A stretch of DNA of 40,451 bases from Pirellulaceae bacterium (GCA_024102795.1 JAGFJK010000354.1:1-40451); one strand, 5' to 3'; positions 1 through 9,963 are shown, numbered from the stretch's first letter. A program made the numbers and translations. Notes: generated by a model from the letters alone, not told the origin.

Positions 1-310
1 CGCCCGCCGCTCGCCAAGCGAGAAACAGCGGGCTGACGCCCGCCGCTCGCCAAGCGAGAAACAGCGGGCTGACGCCCGCCGCTCGCCAAGCGAGAAACAG
101 CGGGCTGACGCCCGCCGCTCGCCAGGAGAGAAACAGCGGGCTGACGCCCGCCGCTCGCCAAGCGAGAAACAGCGGGCTGACGCCCGCCGCTCGCCAAGCG
201 AGAAACAGCGGGCTAACGCCCGCCGCTCGTCAGGAGAGAAACAGCGGGCTGACGCCCGCCGCTCGCCAAGCGAGAAACAGCGGGCTGACGCCCGCCGCTC
301 GCCGGGCGGA
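1..310. repeat. 36-bp tandem repeat array, 8 full copies plus a partial one
   Basis: Units start at 1, 37, 73, 109, 145, 181, 217, 253 and, partly, 289. The unit reads CGCCCGCCGCTCGCCAAGCG followed by AGAAACAGCGGGCTGA. Copies are near identical; units 4 and 7 carry GCCAGGAGAG or GTCAGGAGAG instead of GCCAAGCGAG. Across each junction AGCGGGC faces GCCCGC(C)GCT, so every copy can form a hairpin. There are no unique spacers, so this is not a CRISPR array. The array starts at the window edge and may extend left. It ends 14 bp before the stop codon of the minus-strand epimerase gene. Confidence 0.95.
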
Positions 311-323
311 ATCCGCGACGAAG

Positions 324-1280
324 CTAACCATCCGCCTCCACCCACATCTGGCAACGGGCTTCCACCGACTGGCCCGGCGCGAGCACCAGGATCCCGGTGG
401 GCACGTCCGAGCCGTACAGATGGAAAGCTCCCGGCAGGCAAGTGTACGGTTCGATGCAAATCGCCTCGCGGTGGGGCGGAGTGAATGCGACGCATTGCTG
501 GAACACGTCGTTAAACTCCAGCACCAGTCGCCAGCCGCTGTCCGGGTCCACGATTTCCGCTCGGCCCACCTGCCGGTCATCGAACACCAGATCCGTGTAC
601 ACGTTGTCCAGATGCAACTGGCCGAACGGCCGTCCCGCCTGGCAGGCCGCGGCGTTGGCCAGCGTCTGCCGTTCGCCGGTGGGCAGCATCTCGCGCAGTG
701 TCCACTCGGCCCTCACGGGCAGCCGGATCACACAGTCCTCGGCCCGCTTTCCTCCCAGCGGCAGGCGAAAATAGCCGTGCGTGCCGAATCCGCAGGGCAG
801 CGGGCGCTGGTCGGGATTCTCCAACCGAAACACGCTCTCCAACCGCCCGGCGTCCACGCGGTAGGTGGCCGTGATGCGGAAGTCCGCGGGCCACCGCTGG
901 AGCAGTTCGGGTTCGTCGAGCGAAGCTTGAAACTGGCCGACGACGTGCGTCTCGGACTGTTCCAGCACGCGCCAGGGCCGGTCCAGCACAAACCCGTGGA
1001 TTGCGTTGCCGAAGTCATCGCCGGCCGGCAGATGGTACGTCTGGCCTTGCCACTGCAGCGTGGTGCCGGCGATGCGGCCCGGAAAGGGAAACAGCAGCGG
1101 AATTCCGCTCCGCGACGGCCGGTGCTCGCCCGTCTCGAATCCCGGCTGCCACCACAACAGCTCCACCGGCCTGCCGGCCAGCGGAACCTGCCAGCGGAAG
1201 CAGTTGAAGCCCCGTTGCGGCAACAGGCAGGCCAGCGTGCCAGAAGCGGCGTGGGTGAGCGTCACGGTTTGCAGCGTCAT
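324..1280 (-). CDS. Aldose 1-epimerase family protein (galactose mutarotase-like)
   Basis: A 318-residue protein of the galactose mutarotase-like superfamily, which interconverts alpha and beta anomers of aldoses or hexose phosphates in the cytoplasm. Family landmarks are visible: an N-terminal beta-rich part with LLFPFPGRI (62-70), IHGFV with a candidate catalytic His95, GTHGYF with His168, and IEPYT with the likely catalytic Glu277. The ATG at 1280 was chosen because GGGAGG lies just upstream at good spacing. The open frame extends 23 codons further upstream, but that extension has no ribosome site and runs into the terminator of the neighbouring gene. The length fits the family. No substrate can be assigned from sequence; glucose 6-phosphate 1-epimerase is an alternative reading. 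The next gene upstream is on the same strand but separated by a terminator, so this gene is probably transcribed on its own. Confidence 0.85.
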   Translation of the reverse strand: MTLQTVTLTHAASGTLACLLPQRGFNCFRWQVPLAGRPVELLWWQPGFETGEHRPSRSGIPLLFPFPGRIAGTTLQWQGQTYHLPAGDDFGNAIHGFVLDRPWRVLEQSETHVVGQFQASLDEPELLQRWPADFRITATYRVDAGRLESVFRLENPDQRPLPCGFGTHGYFRLPLGGKRAEDCVIRLPVRAEWTLREMLPTGERQTLANAAACQAGRPFGQLHLDNVYTDLVFDDRQVGRAEIVDPDSGWRLVLEFNDVFQQCVAFTPPHREAICIEPYTCLPGAFHLYGSDVPTGILVLAPGQSVEARCQMWVEADG

Positions 1281-1353
1281 GCGGAACCTCCCGAAATCCA
1301 AGGCTGGTGCGACGAGCGGAACGGCAGCCGGCCCGTGGCCAGTCGACATAAAG

Positions 1354-1391
1354 AAAAAGCGGAGCGGCTCGCCGTGACGAACCGCTCCGCT
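1354..1391 (-). terminator. Rho-independent terminator of the small cytochrome gene
   Basis: Bases 1358-1367 (AGCGGAGCGG) pair perfectly with 1382-1391, and three more pairs (1369-1371 with 1378-1380) extend the stem past one mismatch. Read on the minus strand, the stem is followed by five T (complement of 1354-1358). It lies about 40 bp after the stop codon of the cytochrome gene at 1433 and before the epimerase start at 1280, so it separates the two units. Confidence 0.85.
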
Positions 1392-1432
1392 GTAGCACTT
1401 TCCAGGGGTCGCCGCGAAGGCTTCCGTTGGAG

Positions 1433-1798
1433 TTAGGCGGGCTTGTGTTCCTTGTGGCAGGCCATGCAGTTGGCGGCCTTCTTCAAGGCATCACCGGCGC
1501 CCTCGGAACCGGCCTTGGCCGCCTCGGCCGCCTTGACCAGCGCCGCCGTCTTCGTCTTCCAGCTCTCCGCCTCGCCCTTCGGCGGCTTGGCCTTGCTCAG
1601 AGCGTTGAACATCGCGACCAGTTGAGCCTTCTCCTCGTCGTTGGCCTGGCCATTGGCGACCTTCGCGCACAAGCCACCCTTCATGCACGTGGCCATCACC
1701 TTCTTGATGTTGGGAGCCTCTTCCTCGGCCGAAACGGCAAAGCCGGTCATCAGCGCGATACCCAGGATCCCCACCATCGACAGCGCCAGCTTCTTCAT
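1433..1798 (-). CDS. Small periplasmic c-type cytochrome, cytochrome c'-like
   Basis: A 121-residue exported protein. Residues 1-24 form a signal peptide (MKK, hydrophobic core, cleavage likely after AVSA). The mature part is short, Lys/Ala-rich and probably helical, and ends with one heme-binding motif CMACH (111-115) six residues from the C-terminus. A single CxxCH at the very C-terminus of a helical protein is the arrangement seen in cytochrome c' and cytochrome c556-type proteins. Two further cysteines (C38, C44, in CMKGGLC) are unusual and could form a disulfide. Start: GGAG lies about 11 bases before the ATG. The gene ends in a strong terminator. Its redox partner is unknown. The eight-helix membrane protein upstream on the same strand is a possible partner, on neighbourhood alone. 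Heme attachment would use a system such as the CcsBA encoded at 26-30 kb. Confidence 0.8.
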   Translation of the reverse strand: MKKLALSMVGILGIALMTGFAVSAEEEAPNIKKVMATCMKGGLCAKVANGQANDEEKAQLVAMFNALSKAKPPKGEAESWKTKTAALVKAAEAAKAGSEGAGDALKKAANCMACHKEHKPA

Positions 1799-1934
1799 TC
1801 GTCAATCTCCAGTTTCACGGTTGCACAGTTCCGCCCGCATGACGATACCGACGACTGCCGGGCCGGACACTCAGACCCAACCATACCAGCCGCCGGGCCG
1901 AAATCAAGCTTTTCCAGACGGCCGGGCGTTAAAT

Positions 1935-3017
1935 TCAGGATAAGTTGCCCGGACCCCCTGAACTTGCCAGTTCCCGTGGCTCGTCGCGGCGGATTGCCGG
2001 GCCGCTCATCGGCCGGCTTACCCGCCCGCTCGCCCGCCCGCCCGCCCGCTCACCCGCTTGTCCACTAACCGGGCCGCTCGGTGTGGGCGGGCGAGTGCGC
2101 CGAGCCATCGCCGACATCAGCAGCACGACCAGCACCATCGCACCCACGGCCAGCCACCACTTTCGCCCCCTGGCATGGCCCAGGGCGACCGCCGACAACT
2201 GGTGCATCAGCCACAGAGCGGCCAGCATCGAAACCAGCAGCAGGCTAGTCCCCAGCAGATCGTTGCCCATGAGCTGCCGCTTGCCGGTGTCCGGCAGCCT
2301 CATCAGCACCCAGATGCCGACCGGGATCTGAGCCAGACTGGGCAGCAGCGCGATCCAGCCGCCAGTGCGAGCCAGCCGATCGAGTGCCGGATCGGGTTCC
2401 GAGCCGCTCCGCACAGCCTGCCCATGCCGCCAGGCGGCGTAGCCGATCAGCGTCACGCCCGTGACGGCCAGCGACGCCAGCACGAAGTGGACCGCCTGCG
2501 AGCCGATCGGGCCACTCAGCAGCAGTTGGCGGAAGGCGGCCGAGCTGATTTCGCCCCCCTCCACAGCCCGCTCGGCGACCAGTTGCGAGATCACTCCGAA
2601 CAGCACCGGGAAGTGGTACAGCAGATTGGTGCCCAGCAGCACGGCCAGCATGCTGCGAACGATCCTCACGAACCGGCCGGCATCCGGCGTGAACCGCCAC
2701 CAGACGGCGTAGATGCCCAGCAGGACCAGCGAGAACAGCAGTTCCCAGACCCCGCCGTGCACCTTGGCCGGCAACCGCCGCAGCACGGCCAGGTAGGTGG
2801 GATCCCAGAGCAGCGCGCCCAGCGCCGTGCCCAGCAGCCCGCCGGCCAGCAGCGATCCCAACCCGCAGAACGCCAGAAACCGCCCCGCCTCGCCCGCCAG
2901 CCGCTCCCCGCGCGCTTCGCGCCAATCCAGCCAGACGCAGACCAGCGGCCCCGCCGCCGCCACGCTGACGCACAGCAGATGCAACGTGGATAGCAGGACG
3001 GTCGCGATTTCGAGCAT
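1935..3017 (-). CDS. Integral membrane protein with about eight helices, function unknown
   Basis: A 360-residue protein I do not recognise. About eight hydrophobic helices can be traced, beginning with IATVLLSTLHLLCVSVAAAG and ending with WWLAVGAMVLVVLLMSAMA. Histidines sit in or near several of them (LLSTLHLL, VHGGVW, LLYHFPVL, AVHFVLA, WLMHQL). That would suit a heme-binding membrane cytochrome, but this is only a suggestion. The last 45 or so residues are Gly/Arg/Ser/Pro-rich low complexity (GERAGGRASGRVSRPMSGP), and the corresponding DNA is a run of CCCGCCCG-type repeats. The gene lies upstream of the small cytochrome gene on the same strand, 136 bp apart. The ribosome site before the ATG at 3017 is weak. 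The protein is confidently coding from its hydrophobic periodicity, but its role is unassigned. Confidence 0.7.
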   Translation of the reverse strand: MLEIATVLLSTLHLLCVSVAAAGPLVCVWLDWREARGERLAGEAGRFLAFCGLGSLLAGGLLGTALGALLWDPTYLAVLRRLPAKVHGGVWELLFSLVLLGIYAVWWRFTPDAGRFVRIVRSMLAVLLGTNLLYHFPVLFGVISQLVAERAVEGGEISSAAFRQLLLSGPIGSQAVHFVLASLAVTGVTLIGYAAWRHGQAVRSGSEPDPALDRLARTGGWIALLPSLAQIPVGIWVLMRLPDTGKRQLMGNDLLGTSLLLVSMLAALWLMHQLSAVALGHARGRKWWLAVGAMVLVVLLMSAMARRTRPPTPSGPVSGQAGERAGGRASGRVSRPMSGPAIRRDEPRELASSGGPGNLS

Positions 3018-3035
3018 GGGATGGGTCCGGTGGTG

Positions 3036-3072
3036 AGTTGTCAGTTGTCAGTTGTCAGTTGTCAGTTGTCAG
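3036..3072. repeat. 7-bp tandem repeat AGTTGTC, five copies
   Basis: Five perfect copies of AGTTGTC run from 3036 to 3070, followed by AG and a looser GTTGTCTGTTGTTC. They sit immediately upstream of the membrane-protein gene that starts at 3017 on the minus strand. This heptamer array is a common style of intergenic repeat in planctomycetes. It may lie in that gene's promoter region, but no function is visible. Confidence 0.9.
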
Positions 3073-3210
3073 CAAGAAGTTGTCTGTTGTTCGGGCTGGT
3101 GGTGATGGCCCTCCAGCCTGTCAGACGTGTCGTTTCTACCTGTTATAGCTCACTTGCCGGCGGTTGCGGTCAGCACTTCGTTGAACGTCGCCATCTGGGA
3201 CCCAAACTAA

Positions 3211-3360
3211 GCCCGAAGCGTAAGCGAAGGATGCGGTTCGTTGGCCTCAAATGTAGCCCGACGCGTGAGCGAGGGAAGAGGTTCGTTGGCCTCAAATGCA
3301 GCCCGAAGCGTAAGCGAGGGAACCGGCGCGTTGGACTCTCGGGGCAACGCCCCGGGCTAC
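3211..3360. repeat. 45-bp imperfect direct repeat, three copies, plus a GC-rich palindrome
   Basis: Units begin at 3211, 3256 and 3301 with GCCCGAAGCGTAAGCGA(A/G)GG, or the variant GCCCGACGCGTGAGCGAGGG, followed by GGTTCGTTGGCCTCAAATG(C/T)A. The third copy runs into CTCGGGGCAACGCCCCGGGC, which can fold on itself. The repeat lies between the membrane-protein gene and the tRNA. The stretch 3073-3485 otherwise shows no gene I can support. Confidence 0.85.
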
Positions 3361-3485
3361 AAACCGCGACGAATTCCGCTCCAAGTAGCGCTGTCCACTC
3401 GGGACGGAGTCAACACCGGATGCTGCCATCGTACCGCCTGGATTGACAACGAAAACGCGTGGCGGCTACGATTGACCAGACTCGC

Positions 3486-3559
3486 GGGCGAATAGCTCAG
3501 TCGGCTAGAGCGCTACGTTTACACCGTAGATGTCGGGGGTTCGAGTCCCTCTTCGCCCA
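3486..3559 (+). tRNA. tRNA-Val (anticodon UAC)
   Basis: A complete 74-nt cloverleaf. The acceptor stem GGGCGAA pairs with TTCGCCC (3552-3558). The D arm is GCTC/GAGC. The anticodon stem CTACG/CGTAG encloses the loop TTTACAC, giving anticodon TAC, which reads GUA (valine). A five-base variable region and the T arm GGGGG/CCCTC with loop TTCGAGT follow. The discriminator base is A3559. The CCA end is not encoded (next bases CTGG). The restriction island begins about 580 bp downstream, and tRNA 3' ends are frequent integration sites, but I found no duplicate of the 3' end elsewhere in the window. Confidence 0.97.
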
Positions 3560-4141
3560 CTGGACAGGTGTGCACTGTCTCGCACCGATTCGCGGAGTTT
3601 CGCGTAACCTTCGGCTCGCTCTTGCCATGCGCTGGGAAGTGCGAATCGGCGCGATTCGCGGCGGCAGCCTGCGGCGCCGACGACCAGCACCAGTACCAGG
3701 CCGCTAACGCCTCGTGGCAGCAGGCTCAGGACGGCTTCCACGCCCAGTCGCCCTTTCGCGTCGTGGCAACTCCGTCAACGACATCGGCGGCAATGATCTA
3801 CCGCGGCGCCGTCCACACTGGGGTCTTGCCGCCGCCTGGGGTCTTACCGCCACGAGCTGCCACAACTACGCCAACCGCACGTGTCCAACCGTCCACGGTA
3901 GTGGGCTTTCCAGTTCCCAAGCAACTGCCGACCTGGGAATTCCACCCGCAACAGTACGATAACCCCGCAGCCGCTGCCGACTGCCCCGCCCCTTTGTCAC
4001 CCCCCGTCTGTGCCAGTACACTAGTGCGGTTGCGGGTTCCCCGGCGCTGATCGCTTTGGGAGTAATCGGCACGCTCTGGCGGTGACAGCGGGCTGTCAAT
4101 CTCTGCCGGTCGTCCGCCCGCAAGGAAAGGCAGGGTGGGCA
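3560..4141. other. Intergenic stretch without a supported gene
   Basis: No reading frame here has both a ribosome site and a plausible protein. A minus-strand frame starting at 3741 begins like a lipoprotein signal (hydrophobic stretch ending GAAGC), but it runs straight into the antisense of the tRNA and looks spurious or decayed. A short direct repeat, GGGGTCTT(G/A)CCGCC at about 3829 and 3839, is present. The 3' end should contain the promoter of the restriction operon, but no clear -35/-10 pair was found. Confidence 0.5.
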
Positions 4142-6207
<2,066 letters not shown>

Positions 6208-6211
<4 letters not shown>

Positions 6212-7419
6212 AGCGCAAGCGAACTTCCAGAATCGATAGGGACTCTCGCCGATCGCTCGGCCGAGCGCGCGATGAGGCCATGATCCCGGTCCCGCCCCCA
6301 CGTCACGAACTGGCTGCCGGGTACGGACCATTGCTGGAGGAGTTGAAGCAGCGAATCGCGAGCGAGCGAGTTCGAGTGGTCCTGGCGGCGAACTCGGCCA
6401 TGGTCCTGCTGTACTGGGACATTGGGCGCACCATTCTGGATCGCCAGCGGAAAGAAGGCTGGGGCACCAAGGTCATCGACCGGCTCTCGGCCGATTCGCG
6501 CCAGGCGTTCCCGGACATGTCGGGCCTGTCCCCGCGAAACCTCAAGTATATGCGGGCCTTCGCCGAAGCCTGGCCCGAACGGGCAATTGTGCAAGAGGCG
6601 CTTGCACAAATTACCTGGTACCACAACCTGACGTTGCTGGAGAAGCTGGACAACGCCGACGACCGTCTCTGGTACGCGGTCCAGACCGTCGAGAACGGCT
6701 GGTCGCGGAACATTCTCATGATGCAGATCAAGAGCCAGCTCCATCGCCGAGCGGGACGCTCGATCAACAACTTTCCGTCGGTCCTGCCGTCGCCGGAGAG
6801 CGATCTGGCGACCCAGGCTTTCAAAGACCCGTACCTGTTCGATTTTCTGGGCACCGCCGATCCCCGTCGCGAGCGCGAAGTCGAACGGGCAATGATCGAT
6901 CAGGTGGAGAAGCTGCTGCTGGAACTGGGACAGGGTTTCGCCTTCGTCGGACGGCAGATCGTGTTGGAGGTCGGCGACGAGGACTTCGTCATCGACCTGC
7001 TGTTCTATCACTATCGGCTGCGCTGTTTCGTCGTTGTGGAACTGAAAGCCGTCCCATTTGACGCCGCATTCGTCGGGAAGTTGAATCTGTATCTGTCGGC
7101 AGTCGATGACCTGATGAAGCAGCCCGAGGACCGACCGACGATCGGCCTGCTGCTATGCCGTGGCAAGAGCCACGTGGCCGTGGAATACGCTCTGCGGGGG
7201 CTGACCCAACCGGTCGGCGTCGCGGACTGGGAGGCTGAACTCGTGAGCAAGCTGCCGGCAGCGCTGGAAGGCAGCTTGCCGACCGTCGAGCAGATCGAGG
7301 CCGAATTGAGCGCGCCGGACAAATCGAAGCAGCCGGCAAGGAGCGTCCCGGCCCGGCGGCGGACGGCCAAGAAGAAGGCGGCGAAGCGGGTCAAGTCGAA
7401 GGCCCGCGGTACGGACTGA
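6208..7419 (+). CDS. YhcG/DUF1016-family PD-(D/E)XK nuclease
   Basis: A 403-residue protein of the YhcG (DUF1016) family. It has an N-terminal helical domain (about 35-190) containing the family-like stretch [31 protein letters not shown] and [12 protein letters not shown], and a C-terminal nuclease domain. In the latter, [11 protein letters not shown] with Asp263 and VVVELK with Glu278 and Lys280 match the PD-(D/E)XK metal and catalytic positions. Members are predicted nucleases often found with type I restriction genes; a biochemical role is not established from this sequence. Its ATG overlaps the hsdM stop by 4 bp, so translation is probably coupled and both belong to one transcript. The C-terminal 50 residues are a basic Lys/Arg tail ([16 protein letters not shown]), likely DNA-binding. 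The gene sits where hsdS would normally follow hsdM, separating the two. Confidence 0.88.
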
Positions 7420-7446
7420 CCTTGGATCCCCTGACGGGAAACTTCA

Positions 7447-7600
7447 TGATCGACTGCGTTGAATCGAAAACGAGGCTTACGGTGGGTCGTCACAGTCCAG
7501 CCGCGAAAGATCGAAGTAACGTGGTATATCGACTTCGGGCGCTGTCTTTACGCCGCAGGCGTTGGATAATCCAGCCCAGGGTCGCTTTCCGTTTCGGGTT
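7447..7600. repeat. Dispersed repeat fragments after the yhcG-like gene
   Basis: Two segments recur elsewhere in the window. GAGGCTTACGGTGGGTCG (about 7471-7488) matches GAAGGCTTACGGTGACTCG near 11140 and, on the opposite strand, a copy near 25770-25790. GCGCTGTCTTTACGCCGCAG followed by GCGTTG and CAGCCCAGGGTCGC (about 7541-7586) matches the reverse complement of 25672-25721. No gene is supported in 7420-8159. Confidence 0.7.
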
Positions 7601-8041
7601 CGTGCAGCACTTACGATGTTTTGCCGAGGGAATTTGGTGCAACAAACGAGAGAAACTTGCGACGACCTCCGCTTCGGCGAGCGCCTCCCCCTTGAAATCC
7701 CTCTGGCTCCCTCCCCGGCTTCCGGGGAGGGCTGGGGAGGGGCCTGCGGGACTATGATGCAAAGCAAGTCGCTCGATGCGAGCACGGCCACTCGCGAGAC
7801 GCGGATTTCGAACGAATGCAACACCAATTAAGGATCTGAGTTCATGAGTGCGACTGGTGCGGGGCGATTCCATCGAGTGCTTGCTGTGTCAAAACAGGGT
7901 GCATAAGAGCCCCTCCCCAGCCCTCCCCGGAAGCCGGGGAGGGAGCCAGAAGTAGATGGATGGGCGTGGCACCGCGGCGGGGATCGACGTTATTGTCACG
8001 CCAAGTTCATTTGGCAAAACAACTCACGAGCTGCACAACCT
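7599..8041. mobile_element. MITE-like non-coding element, copy A, with nested inverted repeats
   Basis: Outer arms: 7599-7640 (TTCGTGCAGCACTTACGATG, then TTTTGCC) is an imperfect inverted copy of 8000-8041 (ending GGCAAAACAACTCACGAGCT, then GCACAACCT). Inner arms: 7697-7743 (CCCTCTGGCTCCCTCCCCGG...) is a near-perfect inverted copy of 7909-7950 (GCCCCTCCCCAGCCCTCCCC...). The core between the inner arms (about 165 bp) is clearly related to the core of copy B at 11277-11732 (for example CTGCGGGACTATG, AGGATCTGA, GTCAAAACA), at roughly 70% identity by eye. No transposase or convincing ORF is inside, so a non-autonomous element moved in trans, or a large palindromic repeat, is the best reading. 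Target-site duplications were not resolved. Confidence 0.7.
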
Positions 8042-8159
8042 CGAAGCCGGGAGCGAGCCAGAAGGAAGTTTGAGTCCACGCGGGCAGGGTGCGAGAAGAG
8101 AATTGAGTTCCAGCGTAGCGAAGTGGTAGCCTCCGTAGTCTTTCGACCTGTGTGAATTG

Positions 8160-8328
8160 GATTCGGTTTGGTGTTCACTCCCGGCCTCCCTTTGGGTGCT
8201 TACGAAATGGCGTACGACGACGAGCCGTTCGGCGGCTGGTCGCGGAGCTGAACGAACAGTTCGCGGAATCGGCGGAGCTGGAGAAGGCGATCCGGGCGAA
8301 TTTGAAGGGGCTGGGGTATGGGGGGTGA
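8160..8328 (+). pseudogene. C-terminal remnant of a second hsdM
   Basis: Translation from about 8160 gives GFGLVFTPGLPLGAYEMAYD then DEPF. This aligns with [20 protein letters not shown] then EPF near the end of the intact HsdM. About 13 bases are then missing relative to the intact gene, which shifts frame. The reading resumes as RLVAELNEQFAESAELEKAI then RANLKGLGYGG and stop (8326-8328), matching [20 protein letters not shown] in the intact copy. The remnant is similar but not identical to the complete gene at 4142-6211, so it comes from a divergent second copy. Its stop lies 11 bp inside hsdS, the usual overlap of an hsdM-hsdS pair. I infer it is the tail of the original partner of this hsdS. 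Confidence 0.85.
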
Positions 8329-9694
8329 AGCTGGAGAGAATCGTCGTGCCTTGCATCTCCCCACGGGCGTTCAGTCTGTCCCTGACGGCTGGAAGTGGAT
8401 GAGTCTCGATGACGCGTGTGACGGAGTGTTTGACTGTCCACACTCGACCCCAAAGCACGCTGAGCGTGGACCGCTAATGGTCCGAACACAGGACATCATC
8501 ACAGGGATCTTTCGCCTCGAACAAGCGATTCACGTCTCGGTCGCAACCTATCGGGAGCGCATAAAGAGGGCTGAACCTCGGCACGGAGACTTGGTTTACA
8601 GTCGCGAAGGTACGTACTTCGGAATTGCAGCGGAAGTGCCCGCGAATTGTCAAGTATGCCTGGGGCAGAGGATGGTGCTCATTCGCCCATCAGCTTCACA
8701 GGTACATCATCGGTATCTGCGATACTGGTTGAATTGCCCGCTCATGGCGGCACACATACACGGTTTCCGCGATGGTACAGTCGCTGAGCGTCTGAACCTA
8801 CCGACAATTCGGGCACTCCCAGTTCTGCTACCCCCCCTCCCCGAACAGCGTGCCATCGCCCACATCCTGGGCACGTTGGACGACAAGATCGAGTTGAACC
8901 GGCGGATGAATGAGACGCTGGAGGCGATGGCGCGGGCTCTGTTCAAGAGCTGGTTCGTGGATTTCGACCCGGTGCGAGCCAAGATGGACGGCCGCCACCC
9001 CGAAGACATGGATGCGGATACGGCGAAGTTGTTTCCGGATAAGTTGGAGCATCAGCACGGAGAACTGATTCCCGCAGGATGGAAAACTTGCCCGCTCTAC
9101 GACACGGCCAGGTTTATTAATGGTGCCGCGTTTCGGAGCGAACATTTCTGTGAGCCATCCAAAGGGCTGCCAGTAGTAAAAATTGCCGAATTGAAGAGTG
9201 GGATTACGAACCAGACCAAATTTTCAAATCGCACGGACCTCGAACCAAAGTACTGCATCGACACGGGCACAATTATGTACTCGTGGTCAGGGAGTCCCGA
9301 CACTTCGCTCGATACATTCTTGTGGACGCATGGTGCTGGTTTACTCAACCAACACATTTTCAGAGTAGAGCCGAAGTCAACTATGCTTCGCCCCTTCGTG
9401 TTTTTTCTCCTAAAGTACCTCCGCCCAACTCTGATTGAGATTGCGCGAAACAAACAGACAACCGGTCTTGGGCATGTCACTGTAGCTGACATGCGCCAAA
9501 TTCAAGTGTGCTGGCCGCCGAAGGCCATTCATCAGGCGTTTTGTGAGCTCGCTGGTCCGCTATTTGAGAGCTACTTTACAAAGACCCTCGAATCTCAGAC
9601 CCTCTCCTCCGTCCGCGACACGCTCCTCCCCAAACTCTTATCCGGCGAACTCCGCATCCCCGAAGCCGAGCGCGAACTGGAGTCCGCCCTATGA
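8318..9694 (+). CDS. hsdS: Type I restriction-modification specificity subunit HsdS
   Basis: The 458-residue DNA-recognition subunit that directs HsdM and HsdR to a bipartite target. Architecture is normal: a first target-recognition domain (about 20-165); a central conserved helical spacer LLPPLPEQRAIAHILGTLDD then KIELNRRMNETLEAMARALF (171-209) and KSWFVDFDPVRAKM; a second target-recognition domain starting ELIPAGWKTCPLYDTARFIN (about 251); and a C-terminal conserved helix SVRDTLLPKLLSGELRIPEA. The ATG at 8318 overlaps the stop of a broken hsdM tail by 11 bp. The recognition domains are more AT-rich than the neighbouring subunits, as expected for regions that diversify by exchange. The intact hsdM is 2.1 kb upstream. 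Expression may depend on read-through from hsdM-yhcG or on a promoter in the repeat region; none was identified. The target sequence cannot be read from the protein. Confidence 0.93.
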   Translation: MGGEAGENRRALHLPTGVQSVPDGWKWMSLDDACDGVFDCPHSTPKHAERGPLMVRTQDIITGIFRLEQAIHVSVATYRERIKRAEPRHGDLVYSREGTYFGIAAEVPANCQVCLGQRMVLIRPSASQVHHRYLRYWLNCPLMAAHIHGFRDGTVAERLNLPTIRALPVLLPPLPEQRAIAHILGTLDDKIELNRRMNETLEAMARALFKSWFVDFDPVRAKMDGRHPEDMDADTAKLFPDKLEHQHGELIPAGWKTCPLYDTARFINGAAFRSEHFCEPSKGLPVVKIAELKSGITNQTKFSNRTDLEPKYCIDTGTIMYSWSGSPDTSLDTFLWTHGAGLLNQHIFRVEPKSTMLRPFVFFLLKYLRPTLIEIARNKQTTGLGHVTVADMRQIQVCWPPKAIHQAFCELAGPLFESYFTKTLESQTLSSVRDTLLPKLLSGELRIPEAERELESAL

Positions 9695-9806
9695 ACGATC
9701 AGGCGAACATGCTGGGACGTTGGACCGTTCCGAGCGGACATCCTTTGCAAGGACCTGGCCAGCGGCGAATGGGTGTTGATCGAGAACCAACTGGAGCGGA
9801 ACACAT
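9695..9806 (+). pseudogene. Truncated N-terminal fragment of a DUF4268-like PD-(D/E)XK protein
   Basis: Directly after the hsdS stop, the frame containing 9728-9730 reads DVGPFRADILCKDLASGEWV then LIENQLERNT. This resembles the conserved segment GPF(R/S)ADILCKD...WVLIENQLE(R/K)TDH of DUF4268-type proteins, a predicted nuclease-fold family often found beside restriction genes. The homology stops at about 9806, exactly where a repeat arm (CCCTCTGGCTCCCTCCGCGG) begins. The ATG at 9691, overlapping the hsdS stop as ATGA, is in a different frame, so a 1-base shift is also present. I infer a gene once coupled to hsdS and destroyed by repeat insertion. The family name is from memory of the motif. 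Confidence 0.65.
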
Positions 9807-9870
9807 GCCCCTCTGGCTCCCTCCGCGGCTTCCGAGGTCGTGCAGCGTATAAGTGTTGTTTTCGCAGAGT
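9807..9870 (+). repeat. Solo element arm: inner arm joined to outer motif
   Basis: CCCTCTGGCTCCCTCCGCGG then CTTCC (about 9808-9832) is the inner-arm sequence of the MITE-like elements. It is followed at once by GAGGTCGTGCAGCGTATAAG then TGTTGTTTTC (9834-9863), the outer-arm motif. The same joined order occurs at 25396-25440. It truncates the DUF4268-like fragment. Confidence 0.7.
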
Positions 9871-9930
9871 TTACAGCGTTCTGAGAGCGTCCTTAGCGTT
9901 CCCTAAAGCCGAAATCGTTGCACAGTCGCT

Positions 9931-9963
9931 CAATTCTCAATTTGCAATTTGCAATTTGCAATC
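9931..9963. repeat. Short tandem repeat AATTTGC
   Basis: AATTCTCAATTTGCAATTTG continues as CAATTTGCAAT, giving three units of AATTTGC (period 7). It is a short intergenic tandem repeat with no other visible role. A related shorter version, GCAAATTGCAAAT-like, is seen near 16633-16647. Confidence 0.75.

Noticed and set aside
1-310. A possible CRISPR array
   Set aside because: The 36-bp units follow each other without spacers, and no cas gene is in the window.
3486-3559. An integration att duplicate of the tRNA-Val 3' end
   Set aside because: No second copy of TTCGAGTCCCTCTTCGCCCA was seen elsewhere in the window.
3505-3741. Minus-strand ORF with a lipoprotein-like start
   Set aside because: Its last 30 codons are the antisense of the tRNA, with the typical spurious reading GRRGTRTPD; no other support.
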